A DNA stretch of 5,539 nt from contig CADCQU010000207.1 of assembly GCA_902803635.1 (NCBI GenBank), positions 1-5,539 on the forward strand, in the 5' to 3' direction. Both the position numbers and the translations under genes were made by a program. The notes beneath the pieces were generated by a model, which was not told the DNA's origin, did not search any database, and worked only from the letters and a program-made list of their open reading frames with translations. Source of the DNA: an uncultured Lachnospiraceae bacterium. Its GTDB lineage: Bacteria; Bacillota; Clostridia; Lachnospirales; Lachnospiraceae. This document shows, one piece after another, positions 1-5,467 of the stretch (position 1 is its first letter; every line of letters starts with the position of its first letter).

Positions 1-2240
1 CGGAGTATGCCGAGGCGGGCGGGAACATTCAGAAGCCGGCGGATCCGAAGAAGGCGGACAATGGCCGGGGAGTTTCGTACCGCTTCCTGGGCTGGTTTGC
101 CGGGAACACAGAGTATTATCAGAGGGATGCTGTGCAGATTTTTACAAAGGATCTGACCCTGAAGGCCAAGTATACGGAATATTTGGCGGAGGGATGGCGG
201 CTGAAGATCGTTGATTCGAGCGATGGGAAACTGAAGTTCGTTATGGACCACAATACGCCGATTAACCAGATTATTTCCCATTATGGAAGGAACTCGCGTG
301 TGGAGTTTCTGCGCGATGGGGATATGCAGGCCGGAAGCGGTGTGGCAAATGCCGGGAGGAGTGACGAGGGCGCACAGACAAGGGGCGACGCAGGAAGCTC
401 GAAGGATGGTTCGAATGGCCTGGGAAATATGGCCGGAACGGCGGAGGCTGCGAAGAGCCACGGAAGCGCTTCGGTGAATGGCGGGCAGAGGGCTGCGAAG
501 GGACAGGAAGGTGGCTTGGCTTCTGGCGGAATAAAAGCGCAGGGGGAAGAAGAGGCGGATGTGGACGGAAGTGCGAAGGCGATGCGCGGAGGGTTGGCTG
601 GGACAGGAGAACCGACAGAGGTTTCTGATGAAACTGAGCTAAGAAGCGCATTCAGTGCCGGCGGTTCGATCAAGCTTATCAATAGTATTACGCTGGGGGA
701 TGGCGTGGAAGTCGATAAAACAGTAACCCTTGATTTGAATGGTCATACGATAACGAATGCATCCAGCGGGTTTACGAAGGACTATCTGATAGCGGTTAAG
801 TATGGTGGACAGCTGACGGTTACGGACACATCCGAGGGAAAGAACGGTGCGATTACGACCTGGACGGAAGCCGTGTACTGTGGAATCAAGATGACGGTTA
901 AGGGGGATACCTATACGGATGCGAACTATGCGGAACTGACCGTTACGGAAGGTACCATTCAGGGGTATTACTATGGAATCAGCGGGAACGGTAAACGGTC
1001 GCATACGAGGATTACGATTAACGGGGGTACCGTACACGGATATTATTCCAATGACAGCACCGGCATTTACCAGCCGCAGGGGGACTCGACGCTGACCATT
1101 AATGGTGGCACGATTTCCGGAGCGACCGGGGTGGAGGTTCGTTCGGGGACGCTTTCGGTGAGCGGTGGGACGATTACCGGAACAGGATCGCACTATTCGT
1201 ATACGCCAAATACGAATGGAACAACGACGTTGGGAGCGGGAATTGCGATTGCGCAGCATACCACGAAGAATGCTATTTCTGTGACGCTGACGGGTGGTAC
1301 GGTGACAGGCAAGAAGGCGGTGTCCGTAGTTGATGCGCAGAACAATGATATGGGCAACGTTGCCATCGGAGTAAATAAGTCCTTTGCACAGAGTTCTACC
1401 ACGATCCTGCCAGAGGGATGGATTTGGCTGCAAGACGGGAATGGAACATGTTCGCCGCATAAGCATACTTTTGGAGCGGAACCCACTTGGAGATGGACAA
1501 GGCTCGACGACAACTGGACAGCGGCCTCGACGTATACCTGCACAGAGCCACTGTGTGGTGAGAAGGAGCATGTGACGGCGACCGTGTCCCAGAGTTCTGC
1601 AACAGCAGGAACGGTGACTTACACGGCTACGGACGAGAAGGGAGCGACGGCTACTCGTACGGATAGCACGACTTATACGGTAACCTACGGTGGAGATAGC
1701 TTCTCCTACAAATGGGGCGAGGTGGCCACGTTTTCGGCTGACGGGATTCGGCAGTGGAAGATTCAAAAGCAAGGTGAAAATACGGAGCGAGTGGTTGCGG
1801 ATGGCGTGCAGACATTTTCCTTCGCGGTGACAGATAACTGTGCCGTGACGGCGGTTGTATCAAGCTTTACGGAAAAGCAGGAAATCATCAGTACGAGTCT
1901 GACGAGCACGCAGACAGGAACGGCGGTTTTCAATGCCAAATGGTCCCTCCCGCTGGGTGCGAAGGTGAAGGAGGCCATCATCTATCGCGGGAATAGTAAG
2001 AATCAGAATGTGGAAGTTATGGCATCCAACTTGATGGAGCGAGGCCTTGCTTATGACACGGGACTTAAGGCCGCCGACGGAGACTTCACGCTGACGCTTA
2101 CGGGCCTTACAACGGGGTATTACCAGCATGTCATCATTAAGATCGAATACTCCCTCCCCGGTGACACGCACCACCGCATCCTGATCAGCGGAACGAAGAC
2201 CGGGAATGATACGAAAGCAGACAAGGTCCAGATTACATAA
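1..2240 (+). CDS. Large extracellular InlB-repeat / beta-helix surface protein (5' end outside window)
   Basis: The frame is open from base 3 to the TAA at 2238-2240, giving 745 visible codons. A GTG at 132 lies in the middle of a domain and is not the start. Codons at about 3-182 form the end of an InlB B-repeat (Listeria-Bacteroides/Flg_new type): a 'PADP' entry, then F-x-GW-F and K-DLTL-x-A-x-Y. Bases 318-620 encode a Gly/Ala/Ser-rich, charged low-complexity linker. Bases 615-1390 resemble a right-handed parallel beta-helix: an entry motif 'TVTLDLNGHTIT', then rungs such as 'LTVTEGTIQG', 'ITINGGTVHG', 'LTINGGTISG', 'LSVSGGTITG' and 'VTLTGGTVTG'. Bases 1443-1590 encode a His/Cys module (C, HKH, W-x-W, C-x4-C) of a kind recurrent in clostridial surface proteins. 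Two Ig-like, Thr/Val-rich regions follow. There is no LPxTG motif, C-terminal hydrophobic helix or visible anchor, so retention at the surface would depend on unseen N-terminal modules. Adhesion or glycan binding is inferred; the exact role is unknown. Confidence 0.9.
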   Translation, partial: EYAEAGGNIQKPADPKKADNGRGVSYRFLGWFAGNTEYYQRDAVQIFTKDLTLKAKYTEYLAEGWRLKIVDSSDGKLKFVMDHNTPINQIISHYGRNSRVEFLRDGDMQAGSGVANAGRSDEGAQTRGDAGSSKDGSNGLGNMAGTAEAAKSHGSASVNGGQRAAKGQEGGLASGGIKAQGEEEADVDGSAKAMRGGLAGTGEPTEVSDETELRSAFSAGGSIKLINSITLGDGVEVDKTVTLDLNGHTITNASSGFTKDYLIAVKYGGQLTVTDTSEGKNGAITTWTEAVYCGIKMTVKGDTYTDANYAELTVTEGTIQGYYYGISGNGKRSHTRITINGGTVHGYYSNDSTGIYQPQGDSTLTINGGTISGATGVEVRSGTLSVSGGTITGTGSHYSYTPNTNGTTTLGAGIAIAQHTTKNAISVTLTGGTVTGKKAVSVVDAQNNDMGNVAIGVNKSFAQSSTTILPEGWIWLQDGNGTCSPHKHTFGAEPTWRWTRLDDNWTAASTYTCTEPLCGEKEHVTATVSQSSATAGTVTYTATDEKGATATRTDSTTYTVTYGGDSFSYKWGEVATFSADGIRQWKIQKQGENTERVVADGVQTFSFAVTDNCAVTAVVSSFTEKQEIISTSLTSTQTGTAVFNAKWSLPLGAKVKEAIIYRGNSKNQNVEVMASNLMERGLAYDTGLKAADGDFTLTLTGLTTGYYQHVIIKIEYSLPGDTHHRILISGTKTGNDTKADKVQIT

Positions 2241-2293
2241 ATCACATTTTTTCTCAGCATTGCGTTCTGCTTCCTGGCTGGCGGGGAATAAAG

Positions 2294-2314
2294 GTGAAAG
2301 AAGAGTTCTTTCAC
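2294..2314 (+). other. Perfect 9-bp hairpin downstream of the surface protein gene
   Basis: GTGAAAGAA (2294-2302) pairs perfectly with TTCTTTCAC (2306-2314) across a 3-nt GAG loop. It lies 54 nt after the stop codon at 2240. No T-tract follows, so it is more likely a 3'-end stabilising hairpin or a pause element than the terminator itself. Confidence 0.5.
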
Positions 2315-2340
2315 TGTCATCAATCAAGAAATGATTAACA

Positions 2341-2378
2341 AACGAAGCCACGGGGAGGAAAGTCTCCGTGGCTTTGTT
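2341..2378 (+). terminator. Probable rho-independent terminator of the surface protein gene
   Basis: A 16-bp stem (2341-2356 with 2363-2378, two G-T wobbles) closes a 6-nt GGAAAG loop. The GC-rich core is GCCACGGGG/TCTCCGTGGC. The 3' arm ends in CTTTGTT, but a long U-tract is missing. Position about 100 nt after the stop and the strong stem favour a terminator. The complementary strand reads as a similar hairpin with AACAAAG first and a less T-rich exit. Confidence 0.65.
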
Positions 2379-2418
2379 GGACCAAAAAATAAATATATTT
2401 GTGTAATTCAGGGCGCCT

Positions 2419-2550
2419 TGTTGATTTATAATTAAAATTGACCCAGGATTTACGAGGAAAATTGACCCACCTTAGTGGCGGGGTCATGAGTAAGTAAATC
2501 CTCTCCTGCTACACTGTACCTTGAAATTTTAACACTCAGAATTGACCCAC
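2419..2550. mobile_element. IS21-family-like terminal end (remnant, no transposase)
   Basis: AAAATTGACCCA occurs at 2434-2445 and again at 2458-2469, exactly 24 bases apart. A third shorter copy, AATTGACCCA, lies at 2540-2549. Multiple short repeats reading TGGGTCAATTTT on one strand are typical of the ends of IS21-family elements in Firmicutes. A TGTTGATT at 2419 could be the outer tip, since IS21 ends begin with TG. No istA or istB coding sequence follows: the next 300 bases are stop-rich on both strands. I read this as a solo end left by deletion or rearrangement. The family call rests on remembered end sequences and not on a search. Confidence 0.5.
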
Positions 2551-2570
2551 CCAGTCACAGGAAGGAGTAC

Positions 2571-2632
2571 GTGCCTGTTAACGTTAAGTGGAATTTATAC
2601 CATATTTAGAATAATTAGATCTTAACAGGCAC
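2571..2632. repeat. 62-bp element bounded by perfect 11-bp inverted repeats
   Basis: GTGCCTGTTAA (2571-2581) and TTAACAGGCAC (2622-2632) are perfect inverted repeats around a 40-nt AT-rich centre. GTTAACGTTAAG just inside the left arm gives a second, alternative pairing for the right arm's CTTAAC. The element lies directly next to the IS21-like repeats. It could be a very small mobile element, a protein-binding site or a long-loop hairpin. No coding capacity is visible. Confidence 0.45.
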
Positions 2633-2678
2633 CAACACGCAGAACCCGTTGCAGATTGGGTTAGAGAAAAGCTCTGTA

Positions 2679-2707
2679 TTGAAACCAAAGGAGACGTGTG
2701 ATATACT
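2679..2707 (+). promoter_or_regulatory. Sigma-A-type promoter for the DUF4258/YgiT operon
   Basis: TTGAAA (2679-2684) and TATACT (2702-2707) are separated by exactly 17 nt; each box differs from consensus at one base. Transcription would start near 2714 and give a leader of about 165 nt before the ATG at 2880. No terminator-like T-run lies between. A weaker TATGAT at 2853-2858 is too close to the ribosome site to be the main -10. Confidence 0.6.
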
Positions 2708-2761
2708 CAAAATATTAGAATGTAGTTAGAGATGTGGAAGGAAGCCGCAGGGCGTTTTGAT

Positions 2762-2794
2762 ACAGCACCTCGCAGAACGAGAAAAGGGTGCTGT
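2762..2794 (+). other. Hairpin in the leader of the DUF4258 operon
   Basis: ACAGCACC (2762-2769) pairs with GGTGCTGT (2787-2794). Inside it, TCG (2770-2772) can stack on CGA (2778-2780) around a CAGAA loop, leaving GAAAAG unpaired. It lies within the predicted untranslated leader. A 23-codon ATG frame (2732-2803) runs through it, but without a good ribosome site. No known riboswitch class is recognised. Confidence 0.4.
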
Positions 2795-2879
2795 GCATAC
2801 TGATGCAGTAAATCAATCAGGAATCGATGATTAAGCATATTTCGATGTATGTTATGATGCTACCAGAGGAAAATCAATA

Positions 2880-3188
2880 ATGACGATAGAAACCATAAGA
2901 CAGTTGTTAAATGATAAAAGGATTAGGTGGACGACACATTGTCTTGAAAAAATGGGGGAAAGGGACATCAGTATTTCGGATGTTAAAAACTGTATATTTG
3001 ATGGTGAAATTATTGAAGATTATCCTGATGATTTTCCATTTCCCAGCTGTCTCGTGTTTGGACATGCAGTGGACGAAAGAGTCATCCATGTGGTGGTCGG
3101 AAGTGACGGGACGACTGCCTATATTATAACCGCGTATATTCCGAATATAATGAAATTTGAGGATGATTTGAAGACAAGGAGGAAATAA
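2880..3188 (+). CDS. DUF4258 family protein, probable toxin-like partner
   Basis: This 102-residue protein matches the DUF4258 pattern: 'RWTTHCLEKMGERDI' near residues 16-30 (conserved His20 and Arg28), 'GEIIEDY' at 42-48, then a beta-rich half with 'LVFG', 'IHVVVG' (69-74) and 'YIITAYIP' (81-88), and a basic tail ending TRRK. The family is small and RelE/BrnT-like in size and motif layout, and is usually found next to YgiT-type zinc-finger genes, as here. An RNase or other toxic activity is an inference; no member-specific catalytic proof is visible. AGAGGA (2865-2870) lies 9 nt before the ATG. The stop is one base before the next ATG, so the two genes form one operon. The sequence is visibly more AT-rich than both flanking regions, consistent with horizontal acquisition. 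Confidence 0.88.
   Translation: MTIETIRQLLNDKRIRWTTHCLEKMGERDISISDVKNCIFDGEIIEDYPDDFPFPSCLVFGHAVDERVIHVVVGSDGTTAYIITAYIPNIMKFEDDLKTRRK
3176..3182 (+). promoter_or_regulatory. Strong Shine-Dalgarno of the YgiT-type gene inside the upstream CDS
   Basis: AAGGAGG lies 7 nt before the ATG at 3190 and within the last codons of the DUF4258 gene. It fixes the start at 3190 over the in-frame ATG at 3196, which would lose the first zinc ligand. It is much stronger than the upstream gene's site, so the antitoxin-like protein may be made in excess. Confidence 0.75.
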
Positions 3189-3189
3189 T

Positions 3190-3417
3190 ATGTGTATGTT
3201 TTGCAAGTGCGGCACAGTGAAATTGACCACCACAACGCATGTGGTAAATTATAAAGATTGTGTCATTATCGTAAAGAACGTACCATGTGAAGAATGTGTA
3301 CAGTGTGGAGAAAAGTACTATTCGGATGATGTGGCTGAGAAGTTAGAACGGATTGTTAATTCGGCAAAAGCGTTAATGCAGGAACTTTCGGTGCTGGACT
3401 ACAAGAAAGCGGCTTAG
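3190..3417 (+). CDS. YgiT/MqsA-type zinc-finger protein, probable antitoxin
   Basis: The 75-residue protein has two CxxC knuckles, Cys2/Cys5 and Cys36/Cys39, spaced as in the YgiT-type zinc-finger domain of MqsA-family antitoxins. The characteristic 'I-x-V-K-NVPCEECVQCGEKYYS' stretch precedes 'DDVAEKLERIV'. Extra cysteines at 7, 24 and 33 are unusual. The C-terminal XRE helix-turn-helix of full MqsA is absent; only a short amphipathic tail follows (about residues 46-75), which in such short versions probably contacts the partner. It is therefore unlikely to repress its own promoter alone through a classical HTH. It is in an operon with the DUF4258 gene. The TAG stop is followed directly by a second TAG. 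Antitoxin role is inferred from family and pairing. Confidence 0.88.
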   Translation: MCMFCKCGTVKLTTTTHVVNYKDCVIIVKNVPCEECVQCGEKYYSDDVAEKLERIVNSAKALMQELSVLDYKKAA

Positions 3418-3421
3418 TAGA

Positions 3422-3434
3422 GGTTCCCGGAACC
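3422..3434. repeat. Short palindrome just after the zinc-finger gene
   Basis: GGTTCC-C-GGAACC forms a 6-bp stem around one base, five bases after the stop codon. It has no T-tract, so it is not a convincing terminator. TAGAGGTTC at 3418-3426 is repeated at 3607-3615 inside the nuclease-like fragment, possibly by chance or through a local duplication. Confidence 0.3.
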
Positions 3435-3436
3435 GG

Positions 3437-3540
3437 CCAGGCCTTCGAGAACAAGTGACTCGTTCGCCTGCATTTGCAAATGGGGGCATGAAGAGATTGG
3501 CATTTAGCTTGCATTTGCAAAATGGCTCACGAAGGCCTGG
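3437..3540. repeat. Long inverted repeat enclosing two palindromic direct repeats
   Basis: CCAGGCCTTCG (3437-3447) and CGAAGGCCTGG (3530-3540) are perfect 11-bp inverted repeats 104 bases apart end to end. Within them TGCATTTGCAAA occurs at 3469-3480 and 3510-3521. The first copy lies in the perfect 12-bp palindrome CATTTGCAAATG (3471-3482). The block separates two convergent operons and could act as a bidirectional 3' structure, or mark a recombination scar, because it touches the point where the nuclease-like fragment stops resembling its family. Confidence 0.5.
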
Positions 3541-3698
3541 TGGTTTTCTTCGGAAATGCCCATTGCATCCGACGGGCGGTCGCCCTCGTGCTCGGCAACG
3601 CCGATATAGAGGTTCGCGTAGCCGCATACTTTCCGGATGGTTCGCTCATTGATTGCATCGTCGGGGTTTTTGTACTCGATGATATTGAACTCTAATCT
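3504..3698 (-). pseudogene. Fragment of a PD-(D/E)XK nuclease-superfamily-like gene
   Basis: Read on the minus strand from 3698, an open stretch encodes 'RLEFNIIEYKNP', then 'NERTIRKVCGYANLYIG' and 'AEHEGDRPSD', ending at TAA (3504-3506). This resembles the central part of a family widespread in Lachnospiraceae in which 'IIEYKNP' fits the E-x-K half of a PD-(D/E)XK core. The usual protein is several times longer. Here the N-terminal part and any start codon are missing, and after 'RPSDA' the sequence no longer looks like the family and soon stops. Only about 62 codons remain from 3692. The first bases overlap the stop codon of the HTH gene in a different frame, so the junction cuts directly at that gene's end. 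Family assignment is from memory and is moderately sure; that it is broken is clear. Confidence 0.55.
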
Positions 3699-4516
3699 TC
3701 CGCCCGTTTTCTCTGCATGATTTCGTTTTTCAGGAACAGCTTGTTTTTCGCGTCCTGGCGGATGGGGTGCAGTTTTCCCCTTTTGGTGAGGTCGTCTATG
3801 TTTTGGCGGGTGCAGCCGAGAATTTGGCAGGCTTCGGTCGTATTTACGACGCGCTCCTGCACGAAGGTGGTGAAATCCTGCAAGGTCAGGGGAAGACTGT
3901 CTCCATTTGCGTGGAGGACGTGGTGCGGGATTGCGGCCAGTTCACTCCAGGCGATGCCGTAGCCGTCCGGTTGTACGTACATTTGGAAAAACCGTTGTTC
4001 ATTCTGGAAATAGGGAAGACAGGCGGGGAAGGCATTTGCCAATTTTTGCATATCTTCCAGCTTCACTTCGCCATTTCGGAAGAATACCAGAAGACGTTTT
4101 TGGGGAAGGGGGAGGGCGTCTGCAAGTTTGGTTTCCCAGCGCGTCCACAAGAGTTCGGGGATGTCCCGCGGGTAGGAGAGCTCCGTGAGGTAGCAGTCGT
4201 CCTGGGCGCATCGCCCCATCGTGAGCGTTAAAAGTGCGAACTCATCGTACGCAGGCAGGCCATTTTCCTTTAGAATCTGCCCAAGGTTCTGGCGGTCGGG
4301 CGGGATGATTCGTTGTTGTACCCACATACGGCTCCAATAGCTATTGATACTGCGCTCCCCTTTTTTCACAAAGGAGGAGAGGAGGAGAGGGGTTTCCCAT
4401 TCGTCCGCGTCCTCGGGCAGCTCAATGTAAAAGGATTTTGGCGTTTCATAGTAGATTAAATACCCCAAAACCTTCTCCGGGGATAAGCTTTCATCTTTGA
4501 TTGCAAAAACTCGCAT
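3692..4516 (-). CDS. HipS-like / DUF2442-like / HTH fusion protein, putative antitoxin-regulator
   Basis: The protein has 274 residues from the ATG at 4516; an upstream in-frame start at 4570 is rejected because AAAGGAG sits 8 nt before this ATG. Three parts are visible. Residues about 17-112 resemble the HipA N-terminal subdomain (Couple_hipA/HipS): 'LGYLIYY', 'PLLLSSF', then 'GLPAYDEFALL-x4-GRCAQDD'. Residues about 141-205 resemble DUF2442: 'LLVFFRNGEVKLED', a Phe-rich turn, 'GYGIAWSELAAIP'. Residues about 225-266 are an excisionase/MerR-type helix-turn-helix: 'NTTEACQILGCTRQNIDDLTKRGKLHP', then 'NKLFLKNEI'. The gene overlaps the kinase gene by 26 nt, and its ribosome site lies in the kinase's last codons, so the two are translationally coupled. 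The likely role is to bind the kinase and repress the shared promoter. Domain calls 1 and 2 are distant pattern matches; the HTH is firmer. Confidence 0.85.
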   Translation of the reverse strand: MRVFAIKDESLSPEKVLGYLIYYETPKSFYIELPEDADEWETPLLLSSFVKKGERSINSYWSRMWVQQRIIPPDRQNLGQILKENGLPAYDEFALLTLTMGRCAQDDCYLTELSYPRDIPELLWTRWETKLADALPLPQKRLLVFFRNGEVKLEDMQKLANAFPACLPYFQNEQRFFQMYVQPDGYGIAWSELAAIPHHVLHANGDSLPLTLQDFTTFVQERVVNTTEACQILGCTRQNIDDLTKRGKLHPIRQDAKNKLFLKNEIMQRKRAED

Positions 4517-5312
4517 ATGCCTGACTCCTTTGATAGAGCATTTGCCAGATAGCTTCCAGCCATTTGTCACCGATCACGTCGGATACGCCGCTTAGGAGGG
4601 CGGCTTTGTCATTTGCCGTAATCGGAGGAAGCTTCGGCAAATTTTCTTTTGGGATTAACTTCAGATTCTCCCAGGTTGAGCGGGAGCCGAAAAAACATTG
4701 CACCGGTTTGTCGGCCATGACATTTTCCCGTGTCAGGTCGGCTTCGGTCTCGCAGCGGCAGAGGAGGGAAAGGCCATGGTCGAAAAGAGGCGCGAGGCGG
4801 ATTGTCTTGCGCCTTCGATCACGCAGTACCTCCATGTTGGCCCCGTGACGATCCCGATTCAGGATGAGATAGTCAATAACCAGCATTTCGTAGATGGTTT
4901 GCGCCCAGCCGTTTCGAATGCAGAAGGCGAGCGGGGTCTCGCCAGGAGTGCGTTCCGACTGATAATAGGCATCGAGGGCGATTTTGCTCTCACCACGCCT
5001 TTTGAAGTCTCTGGACGCACAGAGCCAGGTTTCCACGGGGGTCTCGTCGATGAGGATTTGCGCGTGGATGAGCTGGTAGGAGAGGTGCGCAATTCCGAAA
5101 TGCGTCAGCAGACGGTCTACGATAATTTCGTTCACACATTCATGCCCGACGATTCCGCGATAGGAATCGTAGTTCGAGAGCTTATAGTAGATTTTTCCGT
5201 CGGGCGTATCCTCGTAGGCCTTCAAAAAGGAACCTGCCGTGCCCGACGACCTGCGTGTTTTGGCCCACGACAAATGGCGCATATCCTGAAGTTCGTGAAT
5301 AATCTGTTCCAT
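4491..5312 (-). CDS. HipA/HipT-like serine/threonine kinase
   Basis: The protein has 273 residues from the ATG at 5312. AAAGGA lies 10 nt upstream; a GTG at 5321 is only 1 nt from that site and is less likely. HipA-type kinase motifs appear in order: a Gly/Ser-rich loop 'SSGTAGS' (22-28), a putative ATP Lys in 'YYKLSN' (Lys44), a conserved 'GHECVNEII' helix (56-64), the catalytic loop 'NRDRHGAN' (152-159, with Asp154, His156 and Asn159), and the metal-binding 'LFDHGLSLL' (Asp178). All key residues are intact, so it should be an active kinase. It lacks the roughly 100-residue N-terminal subdomain of full HipA (about 440 residues), like HipT of HipBST systems. That missing part appears to be supplied by the next gene. 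HipA/HipT kinases phosphorylate aminoacyl-tRNA synthetases; the target here is unknown. It is the first gene of the operon, with no separate hipB-like gene upstream. Confidence 0.85.
   Translation of the reverse strand: MEQIIHELQDMRHLSWAKTRRSSGTAGSFLKAYEDTPDGKIYYKLSNYDSYRGIVGHECVNEIIVDRLLTHFGIAHLSYQLIHAQILIDETPVETWLCASRDFKRRGESKIALDAYYQSERTPGETPLAFCIRNGWAQTIYEMLVIDYLILNRDRHGANMEVLRDRRRKTIRLAPLFDHGLSLLCRCETEADLTRENVMADKPVQCFFGSRSTWENLKLIPKENLPKLPPITANDKAALLSGVSDVIGDKWLEAIWQMLYQRSQAYASFCNQR
4524..4531 (-). promoter_or_regulatory. Ribosome site inside the kinase gene that decides the HTH gene start
   Basis: On the minus strand AAAGGAGT lies with GGAG ending about 8 nt before the ATG at 4516. 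It is inside the kinase coding sequence, so translation of the regulator starts before the kinase stop at 4491-4493. It is stronger than the kinase's own site. Confidence 0.7.
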
Positions 5313-5430
5313 AAGTAGCACGTCCTTTCCGTGGCGGTTTTTTCGAATTGCAAAATTTTATGTACGGCTGCAAATGAGAAAGGAAATAAGGGCCGGGGAA
5401 GCAATCAGCAAGCGGGTTCGCAAATCGTTA
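5313..5430 (-). other. Long untranslated leader of the kinase operon
   Basis: From the predicted transcription start near 5430 to the ATG at 5312 there are about 118 nt. The stretch holds a pyrimidine-rich run (around 5377-5400), an A-rich run just before the ribosome site and AAAGGA at 5323-5328. No strong hairpin, small regulatory ORF with a ribosome site or known riboswitch was recognised. Confidence 0.35.
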
Positions 5431-5436
5431 TGAAAT

Positions 5437-5467
5437 AGTATACCATAAAGTACTTGACAAATGTCAA
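5437..5467 (-). promoter_or_regulatory. Promoter of the kinase / HTH operon
   Basis: On the minus strand TTGACA (5467-5462) is a consensus -35 box and TATACT (5442-5437) a near-consensus -10, 19 nt apart. TGG directly before TATACT gives an extended -10, which offsets the long spacer. Transcription would start near 5430, leaving an untranslated leader of about 118 nt before the ATG at 5312. No second gene is seen in that leader. Confidence 0.65.

Noticed and set aside
132..134. GTG as the start of the surface protein
   Set aside because: The frame is open to base 3, and the GTG falls within the InlB-type repeat, so the gene begins outside the window.
271..682. Two Pro/Ser/Ala-rich minus-strand frames over the low-complexity linker
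   Set aside because: They are the complement of Gly/Ala-rich codons. They show no domain or ribosome site.
639..1772. Open frame of 377 codons on the minus strand inside the surface protein gene
   Set aside because: Its product is Arg/Ser/Pro-rich with no recognisable domain. It mirrors the Thr/Gly-rich codons of the plus-strand gene, whose repeats are clear.
1860..2351. 163-codon minus-strand frame covering the 3' end of the surface gene and its hairpins
   Set aside because: It overlaps a well-supported gene and the terminator stem, and no family is recognised.
2571..2632. Integron attC site
   Set aside because: The arms do not place RYYYAAC at the left and GTTRRRY at the right as attC requires, and no integrase or cassette gene is present.
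2853..2858. TATGAT as the main -10 of the DUF4258 operon
   Set aside because: The start would fall on the ribosome site and no good -35 lies 16-18 nt upstream. The promoter at 2679-2707 fits much better.
3469..3521. CRISPR-like repeat from the two TGCATTTGCAAA copies
   Set aside because: Only two 12-bp copies exist, with no further spacing pattern and no cas genes.
3767..4231. 154-codon plus-strand frame opposite the HTH gene
   Set aside because: The minus-strand gene has a clear HTH, a ribosome site and operon context; this frame has none.
4698..5318. 206-codon plus-strand frame opposite the kinase gene
   Set aside because: It is the shadow of a gene with intact kinase motifs and has no recognisable domain.
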